From the NCBI RefSeq assembly GCF_032854445.1, contig NC_088301.1, positions 56,310,512 to 56,374,511 of the forward strand: a stretch of 64,000 nucleotides of DNA, given 5' to 3'. The position numbers and the translations under genes are program-made. Below, in pieces: positions 49,001 to 61,000 of this stretch. Numbering within the stretch: position 1 is the first letter of the stretch; each line of letters opens with the position of its first letter. The DNA comes from Liolophura sinensis. Lineage: Eukaryota > Mollusca > Polyplacophora > Chitonida > Chitonidae. The notes under the pieces were generated by a model. It saw nothing but the letters and a program-made list of their open reading frames with translations, was not told where the DNA came from and made no database searches.

Positions 49001-52000
49001 TCACACCCAATGGGTTTTAGTATTCTTAAAAAGGGTAGGAATCTTGGCTGCTGGATTTGGCCACATTCCATTTTCAATGCACCACACGATGGCACACTAC
49101 AATTAATGCTAAAGTATCCATAACAAATGGTTTACAGGTTATATATACAAACATTAGCAGGAAGCTAATGAACGTTAAGATGTGGCATTTATTCACAGCA
49201 GGTAAATCCCCTTACAGTGAGTTAATTGTCCTAATCATCTGGAACACACACACACATGCGCACCTATGTTGACCAGCAGTACTTTTGAGAAATACAGGAA
49301 TGTGTTGTTCACAAAAATCCAACTTGTTAAGAAACCGTATATGAGGCACTAAATTGCCACATGTGCACATTCAGTTAAGTATTTCCCCTATTCTATTTTT
49401 ATGAACAGTACATCCTTAGTTGTGTGGAAATGTGATTTTATGGAACTCAGACATGACCAACTTTGGATATATTTGAAAAAAAGTACTTCAAATGGGCATT
49501 TTTCTCAAGTTTCAATCATAATTTTCAAAAACTGAGCTCTGGGGCCTGTAACCTGTCAGCACCATTGCCATATAGTCCTATCGATGTCATTAAAATGATC
49601 ACTTAGACCTCAAAATATGACCTTGTTACATCTTTTTTGTGCACAGAATTTGGAGTTATTGCGCATGATGGAATACTTTTCCTGGCAGTTCACCTTAAGC
49701 CTGGCTGGGGTATGCACTGTGAGGCGCAGTATCATACACTGAACATCAAAGGCTGCGTGGCCATTCAGAGTGGAAAGGCACAGCAGTTATGTATGGCGGG
49801 TGGCTGGGCTGCCTAGGCGAGTTTTTCCTCCTTCCACATATACCTCCATGCTCAGACAGATTTAAGTGTGACATATGTTGGTAATAGTACATACTTTCAT
49901 TACAAAGTCATGCATTTCTCTCAACCGCCATCTTTTGCTTGGCATAAATACCAATAAATTCAACAGTATATATTTTAATATCAGTCTCCCTATTATTACC
50001 GCATTATTAATCTTCAGCCTTTACCTTTATGTTGTTTGGATCTGTAATTGACTTGCCCGTGTTAAAGCGGGCAGCTGAGACCTTGGACTGGACTTGGCGG
50101 AAGTTGCTGTCACCTGTGTGAGGAAGGCGTTCGCCCTGAAGCAGCCGCTGCAGAGTGATGAATGCTTCAAGGAAGAGTCCTGTGTCAGTCAGCACTCGTA
50201 CCTTCAGGATTCGCCCATCCACTGATCTCTGGAGGTCACGGCACACATAGGTTGTCAGGTACTGGTTCAGGGTCAACAGGGGAAGGACCTGGACAGATCA
50301 CAATATCAGGTTATTTTGTTTGCCAAAGTTTAAACGGTTAACTGTGACCCCAATAACAATCTACCAACTCAAGTCTTTTTTTTTGGAACAGTGCTATAAT
50401 TAGGGTTCACACAGCTTACCTGACGTTGATTTGAAAATTTTTCAACTACAGTGAAGAACTTATTTGCTAATATTCAAGAATATTTGTCTCAAAGAAATGT
50501 CTGTTTGATGTTGTAGAAACATTACTGTCATGTCCGTATGTCTACAATATGCATGCCTTTTACAGCTCATGTTTTCCGCAACTCAACAGTCAGAAATCTT
50601 TCAAGAACTTTCAAAACAAACATGTGCAATCCCTTTATAATTCTCTCACAATAATTCATCAAAACTGTCTTACAAAGAGGTTGTATCTTCCACGGGCGAG
50701 TTCCTCAGTGACCCAGCGTAACGCTGCCACCAGCTGTCGTCCATCGGCTCTGAACTTGTCAGATAAAAGGTCAATACCAGGTACCAAGTGGGTCACCTCA
50801 CAGCCCTCTCCAACTTCGTACAGCGCGTAATCTCGGTCAGCTGTCGGGTGGGGCAGGGATGAGCAGAACAAAGCCTGGAGGATGACGTATAACTTGCTTA
50901 TAAATGTATGGTTTTTACTTCACAATTTAACAATAGTAACATAAATTTTAATATGTGTGAACCAAAAATAAATAATGACAATCTTAAATGGTGAATGTGT
51001 AACATTTAAACTGCAAAAGGCACAACAATAGTCTGAAACTTAACACAATTATACATGCATTTAACCCTATGTCAATTAATGCAGTATTGAGACAAAATTG
51101 GATATTCGTTAATTTCCTAAATTCAGAGGAAGATTGAATGTGCGGGTCCAACCTGAACAATCAACTTACAATAAGATATCAACAACAGAAGATATTAGTT
51201 TACCTTGAAGAGATAACCGGAAAGAAAGCAGCATTCCATTCTCAGCCCCAGATCAGATGTAATCACGTACCTGTGGTAAACAATAATACTTTACAGCACA
51301 GTGCACAAGATGTTTTCTTTCTGTTTTACTTCAGAAATGAGATATCCAAATTCTTGTACACAAGAATTGTTTTCTAATCTTTGGCTGCCTTCAGTGACTT
51401 ACTGGGCTATCTTAGAAGCAAGTATTCCTGCTAAAACACATCCCCATAGCCCACAGCGCTGCAGCAGGTCACTAGACGTCTCTTCTTTCTTGTACAAAGT
51501 CTGTCTCCAGGTGTGCAGTGAGTCGGGCAGGTTGAGCACAAGGTCTAAGCCTTCAGACCACCACTTATAGGCAGCTCTGGGAAGAAACAGTATTAACATG
51601 ATTAAAATTCATAAAATCCCAGGTTTTCTTCATTTACACATACAGTTCTTTCTCATTTCAAGCTATGCAAATTAAGACAGGACAAACACATTTTTTCCAG
51701 ATTGTGACTTGACAAGAGTGCCTTACTTGACAAGAGGATGTAAGAGAGAGTAAATTGAAAAGAGGTCATATTTCACGGGTTATGTGTGACCATTTGCCAG
51801 CTATCACACTGTTGTCGCTACTCTGGTGCTCTCTATGCTGTATGTTTTTAATAATATTGACTAAAATGCATCACAGCAATTAAAAGATACAAATGTCGAG
51901 TGACTACCTTATATTTCCAGCATGGTAGTGGAGGTTACCCAGCTCGTGGGAAGCCTGGGCAGCAGCACTCCTGTGGTTTTTGGCTAACAAGATAGCTGCA

Positions 52001-55000
52001 AAGCAAAAAATGTTCCCTCTGATATATATGGATCACAACTTAACAGAGGCATCTGGACAAGTAGAACTCTAAGGTACCCTAATTCCTCAACCTTCTCGCA
52101 AATCAAGTGATTTTGGGGACCAGACAACATTGGTTGGATGGGCTAATTTCAGGGCTTTCACAAAAAGTATAACTTTACCAGTCTGCACAGAATAATGCCT
52201 CCAGATTATGCTTGAATAAACACCTTACAAAAATCTGAAAAGGTTGAAGAATTACAGATTTGAACTGACATAACATTTCTTGATGATCATATTGAATTCC
52301 GTTACAGGCTTTTTATTTCTAATTGCAGGAGGATTACTGGTATCTGATTTTATCACAAAGACTGTGTGTATATCCGAAGCATTATATCTACAAAGTAGGT
52401 CTATTTGAAATTTTTCTTTCTTTGGATATATTGGACTAATTTGTACAAAGAAGTTTTGGGAGATTTTGCAGCAAATATTGAGTCTTACAACCAAACCACA
52501 AATTTCCTCGTGACTTGGATCCCAAGGACAACATTCTTGTGCTTACGGATACTCTACGTGACAATTTAAGGGGCTGCAGAAAAAATAATCATCCTCAGCT
52601 CCCCAAACATCTGTGTAAGAATCTTGGTATGTTTGCTTTTCACACCCTTTTTCCCTTGATGACTTAAAATGAAATGCAAATTCAGATCAGTCTAATTACA
52701 TCTCAAAGCCGAGATGCCATGATGTTTTGAGGACTACATCATTTATATCTGTATGTTATAAGTTGCTTACTGATGGTCTTGTCATATGAAGAGATGACAG
52801 TGGACAGTTGAGACTTGGGGAGTGGAGAAGACTGGATGTCCCCAATGTAACGAAACTCCTCCCCCTTCAGGTCCGGAGGCATGACTGGTTGAGGATGGTC
52901 AGGGTTGGCCACAAAGTCCACATGGGATGTCTCTCGTGTCGAGCAGCTCTCAACTGTAACACACATGCTTTGATATCATCACACAGCTTTAGAAATAGCT
53001 GATTATCTCGTTTCAGAAGCTTTTTTCATAAAATTTAAATATTTCCTAAAGCTAAAGATAAGGAAGTACACCAAAATCAAACTGAAATCCTAGTAAAAGA
53101 GGATAACCTAACCAACATAGTGTCATATCCTCATATAAAATATAGTCTGGAAACCACAAAGTTAAACCACATTAGTAAATTGCCACCAATAAACAATGCA
53201 ACTAACCGTTTTGCTGCCCTGCCAGGTAGAGCACAAGGAGTTTTCTGCTATGCTGAAGGGCACGGGCTGTGTAGTTCGACTGGTCCAGAGCAGCTCTCAG
53301 GCTCTCAAGGGTTCCCATCACATCCAGGGGCACAGACACCAGCTGACAGCCCTCAATATCTGCACCCAAATTCCAGGATATATATATATGTATGTAGTCA
53401 TGAATATTTCACTTATACCATGGCAGCCAGCATCATAATGGGAGGAAACCACACAGAGCCAGGGTGAAACCCACAAGAATCTGCAGGTTGCTGGCAGACG
53501 TTCCCACGTATGACCAGAGAGGAAGAAAGCATGATCTGGACTTGAACTCACAGAAAAAGCATTGGTGGGAGGCTCCTGGGTCATTGTGTCGGGCATGCTA
53601 ACCCCCTTGACCACAGAGGCCCCTTCAGTGGTATTCATTTACCTTCTATAATTCAAATTGTTGTTAAATTCATCTCAATAGCAAAACAATCATATTAGAA
53701 TTAAACAAACTGAGTGTATATAAAGGAATGTAGAGAAAACAAAATAGGAAAAAAAGACAAAAACGGGTAAGAGATAAAAGCAAATTTGGTAATAAAACAA
53801 TGCCTGGAAGAGGCAAACAAAACTTGCCGATCAAATCAAGCCAAATACCAACCTGTGTAGCTTGGGACTGAATCCAGGTCCACCAGTTGACTTTTACCTG
53901 ACTTGGACTTGTGTTTCTTTATGTCAATAGTCAACTGAGATTTTACATAATCCTTGGCTGTGACCACATGCCCTAACTGTCTCCTCAGTCTCCTAAAGTG
54001 AGGCTGCACAGGCCTTGGCCCACCTGCCCTGCTTATCTGCTCTGTCAGGTTCCGCTGTGCCTGTACTAGCAAGGGCAGAACCTGCTCTGCATACCTGTTG
54101 CTAATGAAGTAAACAGCAAAAATCCACTTCATTTTACACTGAAATTACATTTCCTTACATGTTTACAGGTGCATATACATTTACCCCATAAAGTATGAAT
54201 ATATTACTGGAATATATTACTGCCAACGACACTGTTGCCCTGCTCTGTTGACATATGAAACAAACTACCCTAATTCTTCTAATTTATGTACCCTAAGTTT
54301 GCTCTTTTAGCCAATATACATGTAATTGTAGGAGGAATATTTACTTTATTTTTTTCACATGGTTAGTTCATCTAATGACCAACATATTTACATCTTCACT
54401 TTTCAAAAAAAAAAAAAATGGACGAGAAATGCTATTCTTGGCTTTCAGCACTACTACTATCTGTGTTAAATATCAGAAGAATTAGGCAGTCTCTTACTTG
54501 GAGAGGTCTGTGAATCTGAGTGCAATGTCTGCCAGTCTCTCCCATTTATGCTCATGAAACATAACCTCTAGGCTTCGAAGAACAAGTCTTTTCACCCAGC
54601 GGATGTCCACAATGCCAATATCATCTAGGGGACTCTCAAATGCCAGGCTTGCAGCCCCTTTTTCCATGGCAATATTACCCATCCAACTCTCAAAGTAGCG
54701 ACCCAAATTATGCCCCTTGATTTTGGCCTGGAAAAAAAACAGTTCAAGCTTATTGCTCAATATTTGAATTCTACTGCATTAGTTAAGAAATAAACAATTT
54801 CTTGCTCTAACATGTTGCAGTAAATAGATTGGAGTTGAAAGGGGTGAGGGGATTGGCAGAGGGATCAACTATTTAATAACAACATAATGGTGTATTATGC
54901 ATGGTTTACAAGACATAGTGCCATATACATGTTGTACCAGACTAGTACTAGGTTGTCTCCCCCTTCACAGACAGAGGGAGCATTCTGCTCAGGTTTGCTG

Positions 55001-58000
55001 CACCCTGCCGGTACAGGTCACTAACATACACTGTACATTCTGTGACACAGCAATAGATCATAAGTGATGTCACAGGCGACAGCAGGCTATAGGAGAGAGG
55101 AAATGGTATTCTGATCAGTCTGAAGCCAGGGCCGACCAGATGCAGGCAGGTATCTCCAAAAAGATTGGTACAACAGAATAATAGTTTTCCCATCATCCTT
55201 CCCCAAACTCCTCCTAAAGCATTGCTCCACAAGAAGAATGTCATGTGGATATTGTTATTATTAAAAATGCAGGTACTATATATGCTTGCTAGATAGTTAG
55301 TTGTACTTTTCAGTTCAATTCTTTAAAGTATCACATTGTATCAAACAGGGTTAATTAAAAGCATGGGTTTTGCAGTGTTAACATTTCCATGTGCTCTTGT
55401 TACAAGTATATTTTAGTACATAATGTGAAGGAAGGTCAAAATTATCAATTTATACATGAAATAACTATATGTATGTCTTGTTCAATAGCGAATTCAAAAG
55501 TTAATTTAGAATTTCATGCTTTATCATTTTATACAATGATAACATTAATTTTCTGTTGACAACCTGAATGGGACACCTACAATGTCTGTGCAGTTGCTTA
55601 CTGGCTGAGGCATTGCTCTACACCCAAGTTCTAATGCAATAACTGCCTGTCCATCAGCAGGTCAACAGCAGTACATTCACTCAACAGGCATGCGGGATAC
55701 CGTGTTACCGATGTACAGCAATGAACCAGTTGGGCTGGAAAAGTACATGCCCACTCTTGCTTACATGGCCGGAGCACTGTTTTACTCACATGCAAACATG
55801 CAACATGTGCACTATCAATGCAGCTAGTCAGACGTAAATGCATTCAGGGGGTACCTTGTTACTGATGTAAAGCAATTGGATATGTTGTCAAATGTAGCTA
55901 ATATGTATGTGCAATGAAGACACATAAAGTTAATAAATGGAATAATCAATGAAGCTCAGGACTTGCGTCGATTTGTAAAGCAAACAATCTAGTGCTCAAT
56001 GGGCATGATCACTACATTTGCATCACAAGCAATTTTAAAAACACAAGTTTGGAGAATGCGAGAAGAGCCTTGGTACAATAGTGTATAAACAATGACATTT
56101 TGGACCTTACCACTTTCTCCAGATTGAGCTATAACAAGAACTACACAACACATTCAGAATATTTAATTGTTTTTTACCTTAAGTAGCACACAGATACACA
56201 TAAATATGTATCAACTGATACTCCACCAATCTGGAAGTCTACAAGTCTATATCATACTTAAAGGAGAAGAAAATTTCAAAAAATGACACTATAGACTGAA
56301 AAGAGCACATTTTTTTCTATCTGGTGGTGCCTGCTGCTTAATTTTGCGATTTTTCCTCGCCATACATGTAAAGCCTGAAAACAGCAAAGATGGCATAAAT
56401 CACTGAGTCCATCGCGTCATCCATCTTTAACACCCTGTGATTTATGCTGGGTGCGTTGCCTCTCAGCCAATGAGAGTCGTTAAAACTGCCAGCTTGCTTG
56501 TGTAAACTTGGAACCTACGTAAACATTCCGGTTTCCCGATCGTCAAGTGTGAAGAAGAGTTCTACCAGAAATGTACGAACTGCACTTCAGCGGTTTCTGA
56601 TTGCAATTCTCCTCCTAACACTGAACACTTCAGGACTAGTTCTTCGGAAAAATGAAGTCACCCACGGCGGATTTTGGCGCTGACTTTTTTTATAATTTAT
56701 CAACTTGAGGTATATATTAGAATTTTTTTTCTGGCATGCATACTTTTTTCAATGGTATTTGGTTGATATTTAAATTTTCTTTACTTTTAAGATACACAAA
56801 CTTTGTCTTACGAAGCAAAGGAAAAAGCTGTCTCAAAGGTACCTTTTTAGCCTGCGTTTCCAAATCTCCCTGCAGCTGAGTGATCATGTCAAGGATACAC
56901 AGGCTGGCCATACTGAGTGGTTCCCACATCAGAGCCCTCAGAATGTCCATGGAGACCAGGCCTGCATCCTGACTGGATGTGGTTGGGGTGTATGCTCGCA
57001 GCATGGCAGTGTGGATGCAGTTCCACAGAGCACGGCTCGCATTCTGAAGCAGCGTCCAGTGGCGCCCTCTGTGGGCTAGCACCTAACAAGAACAGACACA
57101 TGCATAACTGATGACCAACAAGACCAAAATCACAACATCCACATAATAATTCTATTCAACCTATTACTGATCACTACAACCATGGGAGGCAAAATAAAAT
57201 AAATTGCCTCTTAATGAATGAAATTGGATTAAAAGTAAATGAGTTATGAAGACTCAGCCACTTTTATGAAACTTAATGTTTCAATAAACTTTATTTTATT
57301 AAATTGATTCAGTAAGGAGTAATTAAGTAAATTAAACCTTTAAAAGGTTCGCTCATACCACAGCCCGTGTGAAGAACATGAAGGTTTTCTCCAGGCACTC
57401 TGTGGTGACTTTGGTGGTCAGGGTTGTTACTGTGGGTTCCTTGTGTTGTTTGTGATCAGGCTTGTATGGGCCAATGTCCGAGCGGTAGGTCCTTGGAGTG
57501 TCCTCAAACAGAGCTTCTGCTATGACGTTCAAGGTAGTAGGGGCATGACCTACGCATACACACATGTAAATGTTGTATCCCATACAAAAAAATGAACATA
57601 CATTAGAGTTTAGTTTTGTGAATTTACTGCTTCCCACGTTGTAAGAAGCCTAGAACCTTTTACATCGTTTCTCTATAAAATGTTTGAAATGTTAACAGCA
57701 TATCACTGAGTTGGGTCCCTCTTGTTCACCGTTATATTTGTCTTGCTTCCTCAACTTATTCACAAGTACTAATTTCTTTCAATATGTAAGTAAACTTCTT
57801 CAGGTTTAACAAAATCTCTCAGCTTGTCTGTGTATTTTTCTTGCCATTTTTCATCTCACAATTCCAACAGTCTGTAAAACCATGCTGCATATTCCAATGT
57901 GAACAATACATAAAGCCGATACACCTGTTCCATATAAACACAATAGTGGATACTTTTTCTTAAATAAGGATTTAAGCTTATTACCATTAATGCCATACTG

Positions 58001-61000
58001 TGTAAATTAACACAAGTTCCACTAGTGCTCTTAAAATTCAAAATTAATTTGCAGGGTAAATATAGTAACTGCACAGCATTTAGTGCATTTCACACCTGTT
58101 GCCGCTGCAGCAGCTATCTCAATCCCTGTAGTCTTTGCTTCCTGTCTATCTGCCAAATCCAGTGCAGCCAGTAAACTGTGGTTACTCAACCTGTCAACAG
58201 GAGCTGTCGGGCCTCCCTCCCATCCCACAATCAGGGTGCCCGTAGTCTCCAAGGTAAACCATTCCTGGTCTAAGAAGGATGTCCTGTCAACAAAACACTT
58301 ATCACTTGAGGTGAAACAGCACTGGAAGAATACAGACCAGACAAACAATTCACATCCAGTCCTCTTGTCTTTGAACATGTGCTTTGGGCCGGGGGGGTTA
58401 AGCGGGTATGGGACTGGCAGTTTGTACAAATGATACAGTTAATAAAAGTGTTACAGAAGGACTTACACAGAAATGCGCACCTTGTATGCAATATACTTGT
58501 GTTTTGTAGGGGACATTTCGGTGATAACTGTACTTCCACAAAGGACACAAGGAATACACAGGCAGAGGAGATGTCCATCCTTCTGCATGACGGAGAATGA
58601 ACTTTGTACAAACTTGATTTAGAATTATGGACCAACACAGTTTATTAGATAAAAGGCAAAAATGTCAATAATGTATCACTATAGGTATTGCTTTGCAGAG
58701 TTTTCACAATGAGCAAAGCATTTGAAAGTACCTGAACACTTTATTGGCTGCACTTCCGAGCACTTTCTCTCTCTTTTCCAGTTTTTGCAGCAAATCATTA
58801 AACTGGCTCATCCCTTGAAGAATGTTCATCTGAAAATGCAACAGTAGGTGTCTGTATGGAAATTTAAGAATTTCTTCTTTATTATAACAAGGGTTGCACA
58901 AATTTTTCTATGGATAAAAAATGACTAACTGCCCTAATGTAAATTACCTGAACAAGGTAGGGCATTTCTTCTGTGATCAACTTCCGAAGACGGCGACGAC
59001 GAAGGAAGCTGCGATACAGCTCTGGGAAATGAAGGGTCAAAGTATCCAATGCCTGTCAACAGACACTTAGCGCATGAAACTTCACTTCACATAAGAAAGT
59101 TATGAATATACTCGTATTCATTGACAAAAACAAATAATGTTGATCCTCATGATCTGATAGGCTTTTTAATTAAAACAGTGAAGTGTGTATTTACAGTCTT
59201 TTGATTTCTACAGGCATGTTTATTCTAATATTCAGATTGAACAGGTAGGGGAGAGGAGAATTAACGAATTGTGGACTGGAGTTTTTACTAATTTTCAGTG
59301 ATTCTGTATTGATGTCTCTACATTTAACTCTACTCCTTCTTGATGCTGACGGGCTGTTTCAGACATATTTGAAGTCACATTGATGGCCTGTAAAACAAAC
59401 AAAAAAACAAAAAATAATAAAAATTGTAACAAAACATGACAAGACATGACAAGGCAGAATGGTGATGTTCACAGCAATATGACACAAAGTGCTACAACAA
59501 CACATTTCAAGTGATGTTTGCTTTTTTCAGACATTAAACACAGCCAAAAATGACAGAACAAAATGGATTGGAGCACCAAATGGTTTTACAGATACCATAC
59601 CCAAACTTCTCAATTCTTCTTCAATAAACAGCTTGTAAACAAGACTTCACTTAGCTGATGACAGCTGAAAAATTGCACTGCCATATTTTCTTTGATACAG
59701 TATGTACTGTATCATTTTTCTAACTGACAGAAAAGCAAGTTTATAAACAATTAATGAAGAATACTTGAAATACTTGTGCATGTATCTATAGGTTTGTGCT
59801 ACCTTGTACTTCCTCCGCTTGTTGGGCCTGACTAATGCTTGGCGGGCCGTAGCTTGAGAGCCTTTATTCCGCGGGGTGACATCCACAGGCTGGACATGTA
59901 GGAAAAACACACAAGGTAAAGTAGACATGTCACATTGTCTGATCAAACATTAATGTTAATCCAAGCATAAATCAACCAACCTCATAGCTTGACATTTCTG
60001 TTACACCTCTTTTTATTTTTTGCACCTTAAGTCCAGAATGCTGACCAGTACATGGCAGTGAGGATTTTTATGGGTGAGCTAGGATAAAATATATATATTT
60101 CAAATCACCTTTGTCCTATCAGTAAGCAGTCTGACCTGTTTGCTTCATGCTTAAAATTGACTGGCAAATACAAAAAGTAAGATGTATTGCAGTAAATGTT
60201 GAAAGAATACAGTTAAATTTCATTTACATCTAAACCTCCACCACAAACTACAGAAATTGTACATCATAACTGAGAAGGTTGTCATTAAGAAAACACACCA
60301 CAACCAAATATAGAAATGCATTTAATACATGTATTTACGATTGTCTTCATGTGTTTATCAATGACTTGAGATACTATAAAATGTCTAAAGCACCTTGGAC
60401 TTATCTCTGGAGTATTCCACCATTGCTGCTGCAAACTTCTTTGGATCTTCGCCTGTCACATTAGGACCACCTACTTGTTTGCCAAAAGCTGGGCGGATTC
60501 CAAGAATTTGCTCATTACGCCTTGAAATCAAATAAACACCAATAGCACAAATGGATTGATTAAGCGTATTTTCATAACATACTCAACAGAGCAACTTTGA
60601 AGCACTTTTATTAAATTATCTGATGCTGAGGGCATGAACTGCAGTCAACATTTCAACGTTGAAGCAATGCTGAGTACTTGAGAGACTCAAATATAAAACA
60701 CTATGATCCTAAGATGACTCTCTCACAACTTAGAACATAACCTCAGTTGATGGTTTTAGGTTAATAGGTAGTACACAGTATGTCTCCCACAAAATAATGA
60801 TTGCTTTTCTTCCTGTTTAGTTTAAGCTGCACCAGAAGTCATAATAATGTTCATTACAGTATCTGATCAAACCACAATTTTGGGGCTCGATGGATGAGTG
60901 GTAAGCATGTTATCACAGCAAAATGCCAAAGGAGCCTCTCACCAATGTGGTCACTGACATTTCAAATCTAACTTCTGCTTTCTTCCTCTAGGGTATGCAT

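Noticed and set aside
54948-55244. 98-codon minus-strand frame in the c11-c12 intron as an exon
   Set aside because: Exons c11 and c12 join exactly in phase 0 without it, and its ends lack good splice sites.
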